Notes: generated from the letters alone by a model not told the origin. Positions 38,801 through 47,877 are shown, numbered from the stretch's first letter. The stretch: 64,000 nt of DNA from Cryobacterium frigoriphilum (GCF_004403305.1 NZ_SOHE01000018.1:124001-188000), one strand, 5' to 3'. Numbers and translations: made by a program.

Positions 38801-40165
38801 ATGGCAGCTCCGGCTCTCACCCACCCAGGCACGACCCGCTCAGCACCACGCAGGGAGGGGCTGCTCGAGCGGCTCGGTCTGCCACGCCCGCTGCTGTGGG
38901 GGTACATCGGACTGGCCCTGTTCATGATTGGCGACGGCGTCGAGACCAACATTCTCGCTCCGTTCCTCACCGGTGACCACGGATTCACCATTCCCCTCGT
39001 CGGCACCCTCGTCACCGTTTACGGCGTTGCCGTGGCAATCGCGGCATTCCTCTCCGCCGCCCTCTCGGACCTCTGGGGACCGCGCCGCGTCATGATGATC
39101 GGCGCCGGCATCTGGGTCGTCTTCAATCTGCTGTTTCTCACCGTGGCCCTCACCTCGAGCAACGTCATGCTCATCTTCATCACCTACGGCCTGCGCGGCT
39201 TCGGCTATCCCTTCTTCGCCTACGGCTTTCTCGTCTGGATCACTGCGACCGCCAACCCGAAGCACCTCGCGAGCTCCATCGGCTGGTTCTACGTGGCCTT
39301 CACCGCGGGCCTGCCCACCCTCGGCGCGCTCGTCGCGACCGGCGCCCTCGACCTCTTCCACCTGTCCATGTATGAAACCCTCTGGGTCTCCCTCGTTCTC
39401 GTCGTGATCGGCGCTCTCGTGGCCTTCATCGGGGTCAAGGAGAAGATCGGCCGTAAGCCCCTCGTCGACAACCCCGAGGAGGTCGTCAAGGTGCTCACCT
39501 ACGGCCTGACACTGCTCGCCACGAAGCCCAAGGTCCTGCTCGTCATGCTCACCCGCATGATCAATTCGATCCCCACCTACGGCATGGCGATCTTCTTCCC
39601 GGCCCTGTTCGTCGACCGGTTCGACTGGACGATCGGCCAGTTCCTCATTCTCACCACCGTCATCTACGCGGTGAACATCCCCTTCAACCTCGTCTTCGGC
39701 GCGCTCGGCGACCGGTTCGGCTGGAGCCGCACGGTCACCTGGTTCGGCGCCGTGCTCTGCGCCGTCTCGATGATCGGCCTCTACGTCGTGCCGGTCTACG
39801 CCATCGGCCAGGGCTGGCCCTTCGCCTACGGCCTCACCCTCATCGTCGGCGCGATCTTCGGCATCGGTCTGGCCGGCTTCGTTCCGCTCTCCGCGATCGC
39901 CGTGTCGCTCGCCCCGCAACAGCCCGGCGCCGCAATGAGCTCCTACAACCTCGGCATCGGAGCGGCCGTCTTCGCCGGCCCGCTGCTCGTCGCCCTGCTC
40001 TACGGCACCCTCGGCGCGTTCGGCCTCGTGGTGCTCTTTGCCGTGCTGTACCTCGTGGCCGCGGTGATGGCATCCGTCTTGCGCGGCACGCAGCCCGGCT
40101 TTCACGGCATGCCGGCCCGCATCCCGCTGAATGATGCTGCGCCAGCTGACGCACTGCAGCGCTGA
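38801..40165 (+). CDS. MFS polyol transporter (RbtT/DalT/CsbX-like)
   Basis: The 454-residue protein has twelve membrane helices. Notable segments: LALFMIGDGVETNILAPFLTGDHGFT, SDLWGPRRVMMIGAG (MFS A-like motif), and GALGDRFGWSRTVTWFGAVLC. The order and the central IGRKPLVDNPEEVVKVLTYGLTLLATKPKV loop fit ribitol/D-arabinitol permeases. The next gene is a polyol dehydrogenase 54 bp downstream, so import of arabitol, ribitol or mannitol is likely. Confidence 0.85.
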   Translation: MAAPALTHPGTTRSAPRREGLLERLGLPRPLLWGYIGLALFMIGDGVETNILAPFLTGDHGFTIPLVGTLVTVYGVAVAIAAFLSAALSDLWGPRRVMMIGAGIWVVFNLLFLTVALTSSNVMLIFITYGLRGFGYPFFAYGFLVWITATANPKHLASSIGWFYVAFTAGLPTLGALVATGALDLFHLSMYETLWVSLVLVVIGALVAFIGVKEKIGRKPLVDNPEEVVKVLTYGLTLLATKPKVLLVMLTRMINSIPTYGMAIFFPALFVDRFDWTIGQFLILTTVIYAVNIPFNLVFGALGDRFGWSRTVTWFGAVLCAVSMIGLYVVPVYAIGQGWPFAYGLTLIVGAIFGIGLAGFVPLSAIAVSLAPQQPGAAMSSYNLGIGAAVFAGPLLVALLYGTLGAFGLVVLFAVLYLVAAVMASVLRGTQPGFHGMPARIPLNDAAPADALQR

Positions 40166-40219
40166 CCCCTTCCCGTCACCTCGCACAACTCACCTCGCAC
40201 AACCGAATCGAGACCCATC

Positions 40220-41752
40220 GTGACCACACTCGCCACACCCACCACACCCACTCTGTCGGCCGGCATCGCCCTCACGACGGATGCCCTGCCCGCCCTCGCC
40301 GCCACCGTGCGGGTTCCCGCCTACGACCGCACCGGGCTGACCGCCGGCATCATGCACTTCGGCGTCGGCGGCTTCCACCGCGCGCATCAGGCCCTCATGA
40401 TCGACGACCTGCTGAGCAGCGACGACCCGGTGACGCAGGCCCTCGCCCGCGACTGGGCCATCTGCGGCGTCGGCGTGCTGCCGGGCGACGCACACATGCG
40501 CGACGTCATGGCGGCCCAGAACGGCCTCTATACCCTGGTCGAGAAGCACTCCGACGGCCACCTCGAGGGCCGCGTCATCGGCTCGATCAACGACTACATG
40601 TTCGCCCCCGACGACGTTGAAGCCGTCATCGAGCGGATGTCCAGCCCCGCCGTCAAGATCGTCTCGCTCACCGTGACCGAGGGCGGCTACAACATCAACC
40701 CCGTGACCGGGGCTTTCGATCTTGGCAACCCGCTGGTTGTGGCCGACCTGGTGCCCGGCGCCGCGCCCGCAACGGTCTTCGGCATCACCGTCGAGGCCCT
40801 GCGCCGCCGCCGCGACCGCGGCGTGACCCCGTTCACGGTCATGTCGTGCGACAACCTGCAGAACAACGGCGAGGTGGCCCACCGCACCTTCGTCGCCTTC
40901 GCGACCGCCCGCGACGCCGAACTCGCCGCCTGGATCGACGCAAACGTCAGCTTTCCCAGCAGCATGGTCGACCGCATCACCCCCGGCACGACGGATGCCG
41001 ACCGGGACCTCGTCACCGAGACCTTCGGCGTCGTCGACGCCTGGCCTGTCGTCTGCGAGCCGTTCTTCCAGTGGGTGCTGCAGGACTCGTTCACCGACGG
41101 CCGCCCGCCCTACGAGCAGGTGCGTACCCAGCTCGTCGCCGACGTCGAGCCCTACGAGCTCATGAAACTGCGTCTGCTCAACGCCAGCCACCAGGGGCTC
41201 TGCTATTTCGCTCACTTGATGGGATACCGGCTCGTGCACGACGCCGCCGGCGACCCGTTGATTTCCGGGTTCCTGCGCGCCTACATGGACGACGAGGGTT
41301 CCCCCACGCTCAAGCCGGTTCCCGGCATCGACCTCGAGGCGTACAAGAGCGATCTCATCGCCCGGTTCTCGAACCCGAACGTGCGCGACACCGTCGCCCG
41401 GCTCTGCAACGAGTCCTCTGACCGCATCCCGAAGTGGCTCGTGCCCGTGATCGTCGACCAGCTGGAGGCCGGGCGGTCGGTCGAGCTGTCGGCAGCAATC
41501 GTGGCGAGCTGGGCTCGGTACGCGGAGGGAACGGATGAGCAGGGTCAGCCTATCGAGGTCGCCGACCGCCTCAGGGAGCGCGTCATGGCCAACGCCGCCG
41601 GGTTCGCCGCTGATCGGCACTCGTTCCTGAACGACCGCGATCTCTTCGGCGACCTCGTCGACAACGCGACGTTTGTGGCGGCCTACGACCGGGCGCTCGA
41701 GCTGCTGCACACGGTCGGCGCCCGCGAGACCCTGATTGCGTTGCTGACGTAA
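40220..41752 (+). CDS. Mannitol/D-arabinitol dehydrogenase family protein
   Basis: The 510-residue long-chain polyol dehydrogenase oxidises mannitol or D-arabinitol to the ketose with NAD. Visible blocks: GIMHFGVGGFHRAHQALMIDDLL (nucleotide-binding), LTVTEGGYN, FTVMSCDNLQNNGEVA, and the catalytic KLRLLNASHQGLCYFAHLMGY with lysine, asparagine and histidine in place. The GTG start has no strong ribosome site. The specific substrate is not decided by sequence alone; with the RbtT-like permease, D-arabinitol is the best guess. Confidence 0.88.
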   Translation: MTTLATPTTPTLSAGIALTTDALPALAATVRVPAYDRTGLTAGIMHFGVGGFHRAHQALMIDDLLSSDDPVTQALARDWAICGVGVLPGDAHMRDVMAAQNGLYTLVEKHSDGHLEGRVIGSINDYMFAPDDVEAVIERMSSPAVKIVSLTVTEGGYNINPVTGAFDLGNPLVVADLVPGAAPATVFGITVEALRRRRDRGVTPFTVMSCDNLQNNGEVAHRTFVAFATARDAELAAWIDANVSFPSSMVDRITPGTTDADRDLVTETFGVVDAWPVVCEPFFQWVLQDSFTDGRPPYEQVRTQLVADVEPYELMKLRLLNASHQGLCYFAHLMGYRLVHDAAGDPLISGFLRAYMDDEGSPTLKPVPGIDLEAYKSDLIARFSNPNVRDTVARLCNESSDRIPKWLVPVIVDQLEAGRSVELSAAIVASWARYAEGTDEQGQPIEVADRLRERVMANAAGFAADRHSFLNDRDLFGDLVDNATFVAAYDRALELLHTVGARETLIALLT

Positions 41753-41760
41753 CGGCCGTC

Positions 41761-41814
41761 GAGTCGCGGACTTCGCACCCTCACCCCCACACGAAGGCAC
41801 GAAGTCCGCGACTC
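41761..41814. terminator. Perfect 15-bp inverted repeat (family A)
   Basis: gagtcgcggacttcg (41761-41775) pairs with 41800-41814 around 24 nt. It lies eight bases after the polyol dehydrogenase stop, tail to tail with the DUF559 pseudogene. Core shared with 6710-6765. Confidence 0.78.
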
Positions 41815-41890
41815 AAGCCCGTGCGCACCGCACCGACCTCGCCCCAGGCTCCCCTCCGCTACTCACCCGCGCGCGGCGTCCTCTTGCGGG

Positions 41891-42820
41891 CTAACTCACC
41901 TGACCGCGCACACCCAACCAGCCGCGAGCCCGTAGGCGCCGCTCGATGCGACTCACGAGCTCGACGGGGGCGGCGAGGTCATCGTCGGTGAACTGGTGCA
42001 TGTGCCAATCGTTGTCTTCCAGCCGGCCCAGGCGACGGATATCGCGGCGCCACTGCCCCCGATCGGTGCGGTGGTAGTCCCCCTGATACTCAAGAAGTGA
42101 CCGATAGTCGCGATACACGAGGTCACCGCGGGCCAGGAACACCCCCTGGGGATCGTAGATGTCGCCGTTGCACTCGGGCTCAGGCAATCAAGCTTCGACG
42201 ATGAACACACGCAGCTTCGATTCCCTTCGCGATTCGGCGCGGTCCCGCAGCAAAGGCAGGGCGCGGCGGGCCATGACCAAGCCGCGGCGACTCGGATAAC
42301 GCGCCAAGGCATCCGTCAGCGCAGCAATCGTCGTGAGCGGATGCCGCCAGTACAACAGGTAGTCCCCCGCGGCGACGAGATCGGCCAGGTTGAGCACCGC
42401 CGCGAGGTCGAGCCAGGTGCGGGCCGGCCCTGTGATCGGCAGGTCGCGCCAGAGCACAATCTCGTCGGCGGTAATGCTCAGCAGGTGGCCGATCACATCC
42501 CGAGCATCCATCGGCCGCCCCGGAACGGCAACGCTGACGTGCAGCGGTCGCGCCCGTTCATGCCGCGCCGGCAGCGGAACGCCGAGCAGCTGTGCCGCAG
42601 TCTGGTGGCTGAAGAAGGAGTCGGGCGACAACCGGGGTCCCAGAGCACGGCAGAACTCGGCGGTTGTGTGACCGAACGGCTCCCCCGAGCGGATGCCCCA
42701 CAGTGGCCTGGCGAGATCACCACCGTTGAGCCGTGACCGGCCAGCGCCGGCACTGACGCCGGCGCTGATGCGGAACGGTCTGCCGAACAGGTCGGCGGGA
42801 AGCAGGATGCGTGCGGTCAT
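41891..42820 (-). pseudogene. DUF559-type protein split by an in-frame TGA
   Basis: From ATG 42820 the frame runs 210 codons to a TGA at 42188-42190, then continues in the same frame for 98 codons. Across the stop the sequence is SKLRVFIVEA-stop-LPEPECNGDIYDPQGVFLARGDLVYRDY, where relatives have glycine (GGA) in an AGLPEPE motif; a single G-to-T change accounts for it. The second part, LLEYQGDYHRTDRGQWRRDIRRLGRLEDNDWH, is the DUF559/Vsr-like nuclease-fold core. The first part resembles AbiEi-type antitoxin/type IV TA regions of this family. Either a recent nonsense pseudogene or read-through; sequencing error is possible too. Confidence 0.82.
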
Positions 42821-42965
42821 GCCACCACACTGGCGCGATTCGCTCGGGTCACGGGGGTTGTGCACAGGGCACTTTCGTCTGAGGTGCTGTTAGGGGATGA
42901 TCCCGGGCAACGTCCGGGCTCGGTCGCGGCAGCGTCCGGATCGTGCGCCCCACGACGGCCGCGGC

Positions 42966-43025
42966 ACTCAATCGCGGACTTCGCACCTTCATGTCGCCCA
43001 CGAGGGCACGATCTCCGCGACTCAA
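42966..43025. terminator. Degenerate family A inverted repeat
   Basis: actcaatcgcggacttcg (42966-42983) pairs imperfectly with 43009-43025 (cgatctccgcgactcaa). It stands downstream of the MmcQ-like gene on the minus strand. No gene is seen in the 268-bp gap 42821-43088. Confidence 0.6.
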
Positions 43026-43036
43026 CCCACGGGCAC

Positions 43037-43081
43037 CACGGCCAGCACGGCCAGCACGGGCAGCACGGGCAGCACGGGCAG
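43037..43081. repeat. 9-bp intergenic tandem repeat, 5 copies
   Basis: Two units of cacggccag and three of cacgggcag end seven bases beyond the MmcQ-like stop. Confidence 0.88.
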
Positions 43082-43088
43082 CGGTGGG

Positions 43089-43514
43089 TCAGCGGGCGCG
43101 CGGCATCTTGGGGCGCACGAGGGCGTGGCTGTCGCGCACCAGCTGCTCGACCAGCTCGTGCGGCACCCCACCGTCGCCAACACCGCCACCGTCGACAACA
43201 CCGCCACCGTCGACAACACCGCCGTCGACAACACCACCGTCGGACACGGCCCCGTCGAGCACCACCGTGATCCAGTGCTTCTTATTCAGGTGGTAACCCG
43301 GCATGATGTGCCCCGCAAACTCCTCGCGCAGCGCCCGGCTCTCCTCCGGGTCGCACTTGAGCGAGACCGTGAATGGGTCGCCCGCGAGCGCGCTCAGCGC
43401 GAAGATCTTGCCGTTGCCGCTCGTTTTGAAGACACTGATCTCCTCGCCGAACGGAAATGTCTCCACCGCCTGCGGCAGGCTCAGGCAGAGGTCGACGAGC
43501 GCATCCGGGGTCAT
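43089..43514 (-). CDS. MmcQ/YjbR family DNA-binding-like protein with Gly-Val repeat insert
   Basis: The 141-residue protein begins MTPDALVDLCLSLPQAVETFPFGEEISVFKTSGNGKIFAL and has GYHLNKKHWITVVLDG, both diagnostic of the MmcQ/YjbR (CyaY-like) fold. Relatives go straight from this strand to the final helix (VPHELVEQLVRDSHALVRP). Here about 25 residues of VVDGG/GGVVDG repeat are inserted (43169-43242), lengthening the loop. The role of the family is not established. Confidence 0.85.
   Translation of the reverse strand: MTPDALVDLCLSLPQAVETFPFGEEISVFKTSGNGKIFALSALAGDPFTVSLKCDPEESRALREEFAGHIMPGYHLNKKHWITVVLDGAVSDGGVVDGGVVDGGGVVDGGGVGDGGVPHELVEQLVRDSHALVRPKMPRAR
43169..43242 (-). repeat. In-frame 15/18-bp repeat in the MmcQ-like gene
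   Basis: Alternating 15- and 18-bp units on the plus strand of the form caacaccgccaccgtcga encode GGVVDG segments in a surface loop. Confidence 0.8.
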
Positions 43515-43523
43515 GTGGCCAGA

Positions 43524-44537
43524 CTAGACGCCCGCATCCGCGAGCGCCGGCTGCGCCATCGCCTGAGCCGTCAGCGCCACCGATCGCAGCCGCGCCTCAA
43601 TGTGCTGCGACGCGTGCGCGATAATCAGCTCGTCCGCTCCGGTCGCCGCCGCGAAGTCGCGCAGATACTCGCCCACCTCGTCGGACGTGCCGACCGCGGT
43701 GTAGCGCATCATGTTGGCGATCTGGTGTCCGTTCGGGGTGGTGAGAAAATCGTCAATCTGCGCATCGGTGTACTCGGGCGCCGCGGGGCCGCGTGCCATC
43801 ATGGCGCGCACCCGCGAGCGACGCATAACGGTGAACTGGGCCGCGGCATCCGCTGCCTCATCGGCGGCGATCGCGTTGACCGCCACGATCAAGTGCGGCG
43901 CGGCGAGCTGCGCCGAGGGCACGAAGTCACGCCGGTAGAGGGCGATCGCCTCGTGCAGCGAGTCGGGCGCGAAATGCGAGGCAAACGCGTAGGGCAGGCC
44001 GAGCGCGGCGGCGAGGCCGGCTCCGAACAGCGAGGATCCCAGAATGTACAGGGGCACATTCGTGCCGGCGCCGGGAATCGCACGCACGCCTGGCACGATC
44101 GACTCATCGCGCAGAAAGGCCTGCAGCTCCATCACGTCCTGCGGAAACTGGTCAGAGGCCCGCGGATCACGGCGCATCGCCCGCGCGGTGGTCTGGTCGC
44201 TGCCGGGCGCACGCCCGAGGCCCAGGTCGATGCGGTCCGGGTAGAGCTCGGCGAGCATACCGAACTGCTCGGCGATCGCGAGCGGCGAGTGGTTGGGCAG
44301 CATCACACCGCCCGATCCCAGACGGATGCTGCGGGTCTGCCCCGCAACATGGCCCACCAGCACGCTGGTCGCCGACGACGCAATGGTCGGCATGTTGTGG
44401 TGCTCGGCGTACCAGACCCGGGTGTAGCCGTGCTTTTCAGCCGTCTGGGCGAGCGCGACACTGGCCGCAAGGCTCTGCCGAATGCTCTGCCCGGGGGCGA
44501 TTGGAGCGAGGTCAAGAATGGAGAGCGGAATCGTCAT
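43524..44537 (-). CDS. LLM-class flavin-dependent oxidoreductase
   Basis: The 337-residue protein is a luciferase-like TIM barrel: [62 protein letters not shown], then [21 protein letters not shown]. This matches the MsnO8/YhbW-type group. It uses reduced FMN or F420; the substrate is unknown. ATG 44537 places the start at the first strand. It stands nine bases upstream of the MmcQ-like gene on the same strand. Confidence 0.88.
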   Translation of the reverse strand: MTIPLSILDLAPIAPGQSIRQSLAASVALAQTAEKHGYTRVWYAEHHNMPTIASSATSVLVGHVAGQTRSIRLGSGGVMLPNHSPLAIAEQFGMLAELYPDRIDLGLGRAPGSDQTTARAMRRDPRASDQFPQDVMELQAFLRDESIVPGVRAIPGAGTNVPLYILGSSLFGAGLAAALGLPYAFASHFAPDSLHEAIALYRRDFVPSAQLAAPHLIVAVNAIAADEAADAAAQFTVMRRSRVRAMMARGPAAPEYTDAQIDDFLTTPNGHQIANMMRYTAVGTSDEVGEYLRDFAAATGADELIIAHASQHIEARLRSVALTAQAMAQPALADAGV

Positions 44538-44620
44538 ACTCGGGGTAACCACACCTGCCCTCAATTCGTTACCGCAGGCGTCGAGTTGCGCTGAGGCGGG
44601 GTGTCGTCGAAAATGTCACA

Positions 44621-45322
44621 GTGCTAGATCCCACCGTTTCTGATCCCACCGTTTCTGATCCCACCGTTCCCGGTCCCGACGATGCGTCGTCGTCAAGGGT
44701 AGCGGCGTCGTCCGCGATCCCGCAGGCGGCACCGCGGCACTCGCTACTTGAAGACGTACTCGGCATTCTGACCGGAACCCTGATCGCCTCATTCGGGTTG
44801 TTCCTGCTGAAATCCAGCGCTGCCGTCACGGGAGGCACCGCGGGTCTGGCCCTGCTGCTGAGCTATGTGGGAAGCGTGCCCTTCGGCGTACTGTTCTTCG
44901 CCGTGAATGTGCCGTTCTTTCTGCTCGCGATCTGGAAGAAGGGCTGGAACTTCACCCTGCGCACCGTCGCAGCGGTTGCGCTCGTCTCGCTGTTCTCGTC
45001 GCTGCACCCGCTCATGTTGCAGATCGACGACCTCAACCCGGTCTACGGCGTGCTTCTCGGCAACCTCGTGGTGGGAGTCGGGCTGCTCGTGCTGTTTCGC
45101 CACCGCTCAAGTCTCGGTGGATTCAACATTCTGGCCCTCATCGTGCAGGAACGCCTCGGCTGGCGCGCCGGCTACGTGCAGATGGTGCTCGATGTCGCCA
45201 TCGTGTTGGCGGCACTCACCGTTGTCTCCCCGCTCGTCGCGCTGCTGTCGGCGGCCGGCGCGGTCGTGCTGAACCTGGTGCTGGCCCTCAACCATCGTCC
45301 GGGACGTTACCTCGGAACCTGA
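44621..45322 (+). CDS. YitT family membrane protein
   Basis: The 233-residue protein has five membrane helices after a 45-residue soluble N terminus. TGTLIASFGLFLLKSSAAVTGGTAGLALLLSYVGSVPFGVLFFAVNVPFFLLAIWKKG is typical of YitT; the C-terminal DUF2179 part of larger members is absent. The N terminus is built of DPTVS repeats encoded by a 15-bp array directly after the GTG start. Function unknown. Confidence 0.82.
   Translation: MLDPTVSDPTVSDPTVPGPDDASSSRVAASSAIPQAAPRHSLLEDVLGILTGTLIASFGLFLLKSSAAVTGGTAGLALLLSYVGSVPFGVLFFAVNVPFFLLAIWKKGWNFTLRTVAAVALVSLFSSLHPLMLQIDDLNPVYGVLLGNLVVGVGLLVLFRHRSSLGGFNILALIVQERLGWRAGYVQMVLDVAIVLAALTVVSPLVALLSAAGAVVLNLVLALNHRPGRYLGT
44627..44671 (+). repeat. 15-bp in-frame tandem repeat, 3 copies, at start of yitT-like gene
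   Basis: Units of gatcccaccgtttct encode DPTVS, DPTVS and DPTVP two codons after the GTG. Confidence 0.9.
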
Positions 45323-45468
45323 ATCCACGGCGCCAAGACCGCGGAACCACTGTTACAACCTGATTAAGTCTCGTGTTGTCTTCCCGCGTTTGATGCGGGG
45401 TCGATTTACGCTTGCCGCACAGCTCGAGCGGCACCAGGCCCAGCGGCACCACACAGAAACATCGAACC

Positions 45469-45648
45469 ATGACCGACGACGAACTTCTGCTTGAAATGGA
45501 CTACACCGGCTACGCAATGTCCTGCCGAGATCCGTACCTCACCAACGACGCCGACCTGGTGCTCTGCCGCAGGCAAAGCGGCCACGACGACACTCACGCA
45601 ACGAGGGACGGCGCCGTCGTACTGGTCTGGCCCGCCGACATTCCCTGA
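45469..45648 (+). CDS. Small conserved-looking protein of unknown function
   Basis: From ATG 45469, 59 residues: MTDDELLLEMDYTGYAMSC at the front, and LVLCRRQSGHDDTHATRDG with a C-x-x-x-x-x-H-x-x-x-H pattern reminiscent of small zinc-ribbon-like actinobacterial proteins. No family recognised. Codon use follows the genomic bias, supporting coding. Confidence 0.55.
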   Translation: MTDDELLLEMDYTGYAMSCRDPYLTNDADLVLCRRQSGHDDTHATRDGAVVLVWPADIP

Positions 45649-45650
45649 AC

Positions 45651-45730
45651 GCAGTCAGCGACCCATGCAGTCAGCGGCTAATCCGGTCAGCGACTAATCC
45701 GGTCAGTGGCTAATCCGGTCAGCGACGAAA
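45651..45730. repeat. 16-bp tandem repeat on the methyltransferase stop codon, 5 copies
   Basis: Units such as ccggtcagcgactaat start at 45651, 45667, 45683, 45699 and 45715. The last is inside the 3' end of the minus-strand methyltransferase gene and contains its stop. Confidence 0.9.
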
Positions 45731-46183
45731 CCGGCCGACGCCCGGCAGAAACCGTCCGACGCGGGCACCATAGGCCCGGTATTCCGGGTGCGCTGCGAGC
45801 AGCATCTGCTCTTCCCAGCGCGTTTTCACCGCGAGCAACACGACGAGGGCCGCCCAGACCAGTACATGGCCGACGGATGCCCCGATCAGCACGAGCGCGA
45901 CCCCGCCGGTCATCAGGCCGGTATAGATAGGGCTCCGTACGATGGCGTAGACGCCCGAGGTGACCAGTGCCGCGTTGTCACGCGGAATCGGACTCGCCGT
46001 CAGTGACCTACCGAGGCCAACAGCACCGAGCAGGGCGAGGCCCAGCCCGATCGCGGCGAGAGCGATAACGGCCGCGAACACGGCACCGCCGCGCGGCCAC
46101 AGCGATGCGTGCGGCAGCACCATGAGCGTGATCAGCAACACAAATTGCAGCACCACCAGACCGCGTGCGAGGGAACGATTCAT
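45719..46183 (-). CDS. Isoprenylcysteine methyltransferase-like membrane protein
   Basis: The 154-residue protein has four helices and the ICMT/PEMT ending: DNAALVTSGVYAIVRSPIYTGLMTGGVALVLIG, then VKTRWEEQMLLAAHPEYRAYGARVGRFLPG. The E-E and Y-R-x-Y segment binds S-adenosylmethionine in such enzymes. Substrate unknown; it may act on a lipid or quinone. Divergent from tetR, which may control it. Confidence 0.85.
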   Translation of the reverse strand: MNRSLARGLVVLQFVLLITLMVLPHASLWPRGGAVFAAVIALAAIGLGLALLGAVGLGRSLTASPIPRDNAALVTSGVYAIVRSPIYTGLMTGGVALVLIGASVGHVLVWAALVVLLAVKTRWEEQMLLAAHPEYRAYGARVGRFLPGVGRFRR

Positions 46184-46247
46184 GGTTCGAGACTAGGCCC
46201 ACGTGAACACCGATGAGCACGCTCAGCACACCACTTCCGCCCGCTTA

Positions 46248-46276
46248 TCGGACACCTGTCCGAGAAGTGCTATACT
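46248..46276 (+). promoter_or_regulatory. Promoter with palindromic operator of tetR-like gene
   Basis: tcggacacctgtccga (46248-46263) is a palindrome with seven-base arms. It overlaps the -35 region and abuts a TATACT -10 box at 46271-46276. The start codon at 46283 is only six bases after the -10, so transcription would begin at or next to the ATG (leaderless). Binding by the encoded TetR protein would block the promoter. Confidence 0.7.
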
Positions 46277-46282
46277 GATCTG

Positions 46283-47002
46283 ATGACCTTCGGAAGCAGC
46301 TCCCTCGTGAGCACGCCAATCGAAGCTCGCACGCCTGAATCTCGCACGCCTGAATCTCGCACGCCTGAAGCTCGTACGCCTGAAGTGCGCACTGGTGAGG
46401 TTCGCACCGCCCCGGACCCGCGTGCCGAACGCACCCGGCAGCTCATCTTCACCGCGATCCGCACCCTGATTGCCGACCAGTCGGCATCCGTTTCCGTGCC
46501 GGACATTGTGCGCATCGCCGGCATCAGCCGCAGCTCCTTCTACGCGCACTTCGCGAGCCTCGACGTTCTCGCCGCCGAATACCTGCGTGCCCAGTTCACC
46601 GATCTCAACTCCGAACTCAGCGTCCCCGAACTCAGCAGTCCCGAGCAGCACGGTCACAACGTCGTCCGTGGCGAGAATACCGCCCGCGTCGGCTACACCC
46701 GACTCGTGGCGCACATGGTCGAGAACTTTCCGCTCTACGCCAGCGTGCTCGCGCTGCCGCTCACCCGCAGCGCCTATGACCAGATCGTCGACGCCTACGC
46801 GACCCAGATGCTCGAATCGGTGCTCGCCCCGCACTCGGTGCCGCACGATGTCAACGTCGAGCTCGTCACGACCTATGTGGCCGGTGGCGCCCTCACCCTG
46901 ATCAGCGCCTGGATGCGCGGCCAGCTCGACGTCTCCGACGACGATCTGGTTGACCAGTTGGTCGGGTTACTGCCCGTCTGGGTGCTCGAAGCCCAAACGT
47001 AG
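46283..47002 (+). CDS. TetR family regulator with N-terminal pentapeptide repeat
   Basis: The 239-residue protein has a TetR helix-turn-helix ([55 protein letters not shown]) and a ligand domain typical of the YvdT/DhaS-like group with a C-terminal TetR_C part. Residues 14-43 are six copies of E-(A/S/V)-R-T-P type pentapeptides, a positively charged arm in front of the DNA-binding domain. It likely represses itself and the divergent methyltransferase gene. Confidence 0.88.
   Translation: MTFGSSSLVSTPIEARTPESRTPESRTPEARTPEVRTGEVRTAPDPRAERTRQLIFTAIRTLIADQSASVSVPDIVRIAGISRSSFYAHFASLDVLAAEYLRAQFTDLNSELSVPELSSPEQHGHNVVRGENTARVGYTRLVAHMVENFPLYASVLALPLTRSAYDQIVDAYATQMLESVLAPHSVPHDVNVELVTTYVAGGALTLISAWMRGQLDVSDDDLVDQLVGLLPVWVLEAQT
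46322..46411 (+). repeat. 15-bp in-frame tandem repeat, 6 copies
   Basis: Units of gaatctcgcacgcct encode [15 protein letters not shown] at the start of the TetR protein. The first four copies are nearly identical; the last two have drifted. Confidence 0.92.
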
Positions 47003-47090
47003 TACCCGCGGCCCCGTAGCCTCTCAGCCCTCAGCCCTCAGCCCTCACAAACTTGCCCGCTGCACCACCTACAGAAAACACGGTCTCTCT

Positions 47091-47618
47091 ATGAATATTG
47101 AAGTCGGCGAAACTCTCGTTTACCCGCACCACGGTGCGGTCACCATCACGGCCCTCAACTCCCGCACGATCAAGGGCGAAGAGAAGCAGTTCATGACCCT
47201 CAACGTGCACACCAGCGAGCTGACGATTCAGCTTCCCGTTGACAACGTCGAACTCGTCGGCGTGCGCGACGTCATTGACGCCGCCGGTGTTCAGGCCGTC
47301 TACGAGGTTCTGCAGAACCCGTTCACCGAGGAGCCGGGCAACTGGTCGCGCCGCTACAAGGCCAACCAGGAAAAAATGGCCAGCGGCAGTGTCTATCGCG
47401 TGAGCGAGGTCGTGCGCGACCTGTGGCGCCGCGACCAGGACAAGGGCGTCTCCGCCGGCGAGAAGCGGATGCTCGAAAAGGCCCGCCAGATTCTCGTGTC
47501 CGAGCTCGCCCTCGCGCAGGGCCTGACCGATGAAGAGGCCGGAGAGCTGCTGCTCAAGGACGTTCTCGTGAACGTGTCCACCGAGCAGGCCGCCCCCGTC
47601 GAGGTCGCCGCGGTCTAA
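47091..47618 (+). CDS. carD: CarD-family RNA polymerase-binding regulator
   Basis: The 175-residue protein starts [39 protein letters not shown], the Tudor-like RNA polymerase interaction domain. A helical DNA-binding half follows ([60 protein letters not shown]). It stabilises open complexes at rRNA and other promoters and is essential in mycobacteria. The leader carries a short tcagccc repeat and no clear ribosome site. Confidence 0.95.
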   Translation: MNIEVGETLVYPHHGAVTITALNSRTIKGEEKQFMTLNVHTSELTIQLPVDNVELVGVRDVIDAAGVQAVYEVLQNPFTEEPGNWSRRYKANQEKMASGSVYRVSEVVRDLWRRDQDKGVSAGEKRMLEKARQILVSELALAQGLTDEEAGELLLKDVLVNVSTEQAAPVEVAAV

Positions 47619-47665
47619 CCCACCGCAGCACGCTCCACACACCACACACCGCACACCGCATCACC

Positions 47666-47697
47666 CGATCGCGCCTTCGCAACCGAAGGCGCGATCG
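47666..47697. terminator. Perfect 14-bp hairpin after carD
   Basis: cgatcgcgccttcg (47666-47679), loop caac, then its exact complement (47684-47697). A compact strong stem 47 bp after the carD stop, without a U-tract. Confidence 0.82.
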
Positions 47698-47741
47698 GCG
47701 CATTACCCGGGCGCGGCTGATCCGGGCACACGTGCCCACAC

Positions 47742-47838
47742 GTGGCCAATTCAGGAGATCTGCCCGGTGACGGCGCCGCCACGGCACTGGTCCGGTGGTC
47801 GTGGCGCTGCCCGCCGGCAGATCTCCTGAATTCGCCAC
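47742..47838. terminator. 23-bp inverted repeat between convergent carD and ankyrin gene (family B)
   Basis: Arms 47742-47764 and 47816-47838 pair with one mismatch around a 51-nt loop; core aattcaggagatctgcc. It shares ggc-aattcagga with the deoR-side repeat at 37691. Second structure in the same gap. Confidence 0.75.
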
Positions 47839-47877
47839 CGGGCAGGGCGTCCCTGCGCCAGAATGAGCAGACTCGTC

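Noticed and set aside
47742-47838. Long inverted repeat as an IS or MITE end pair
   Set aside because: The total is only 97 bp, there is no clear flanking target duplication, and location between convergent genes fits a terminator better; kept as a repeat family instead.
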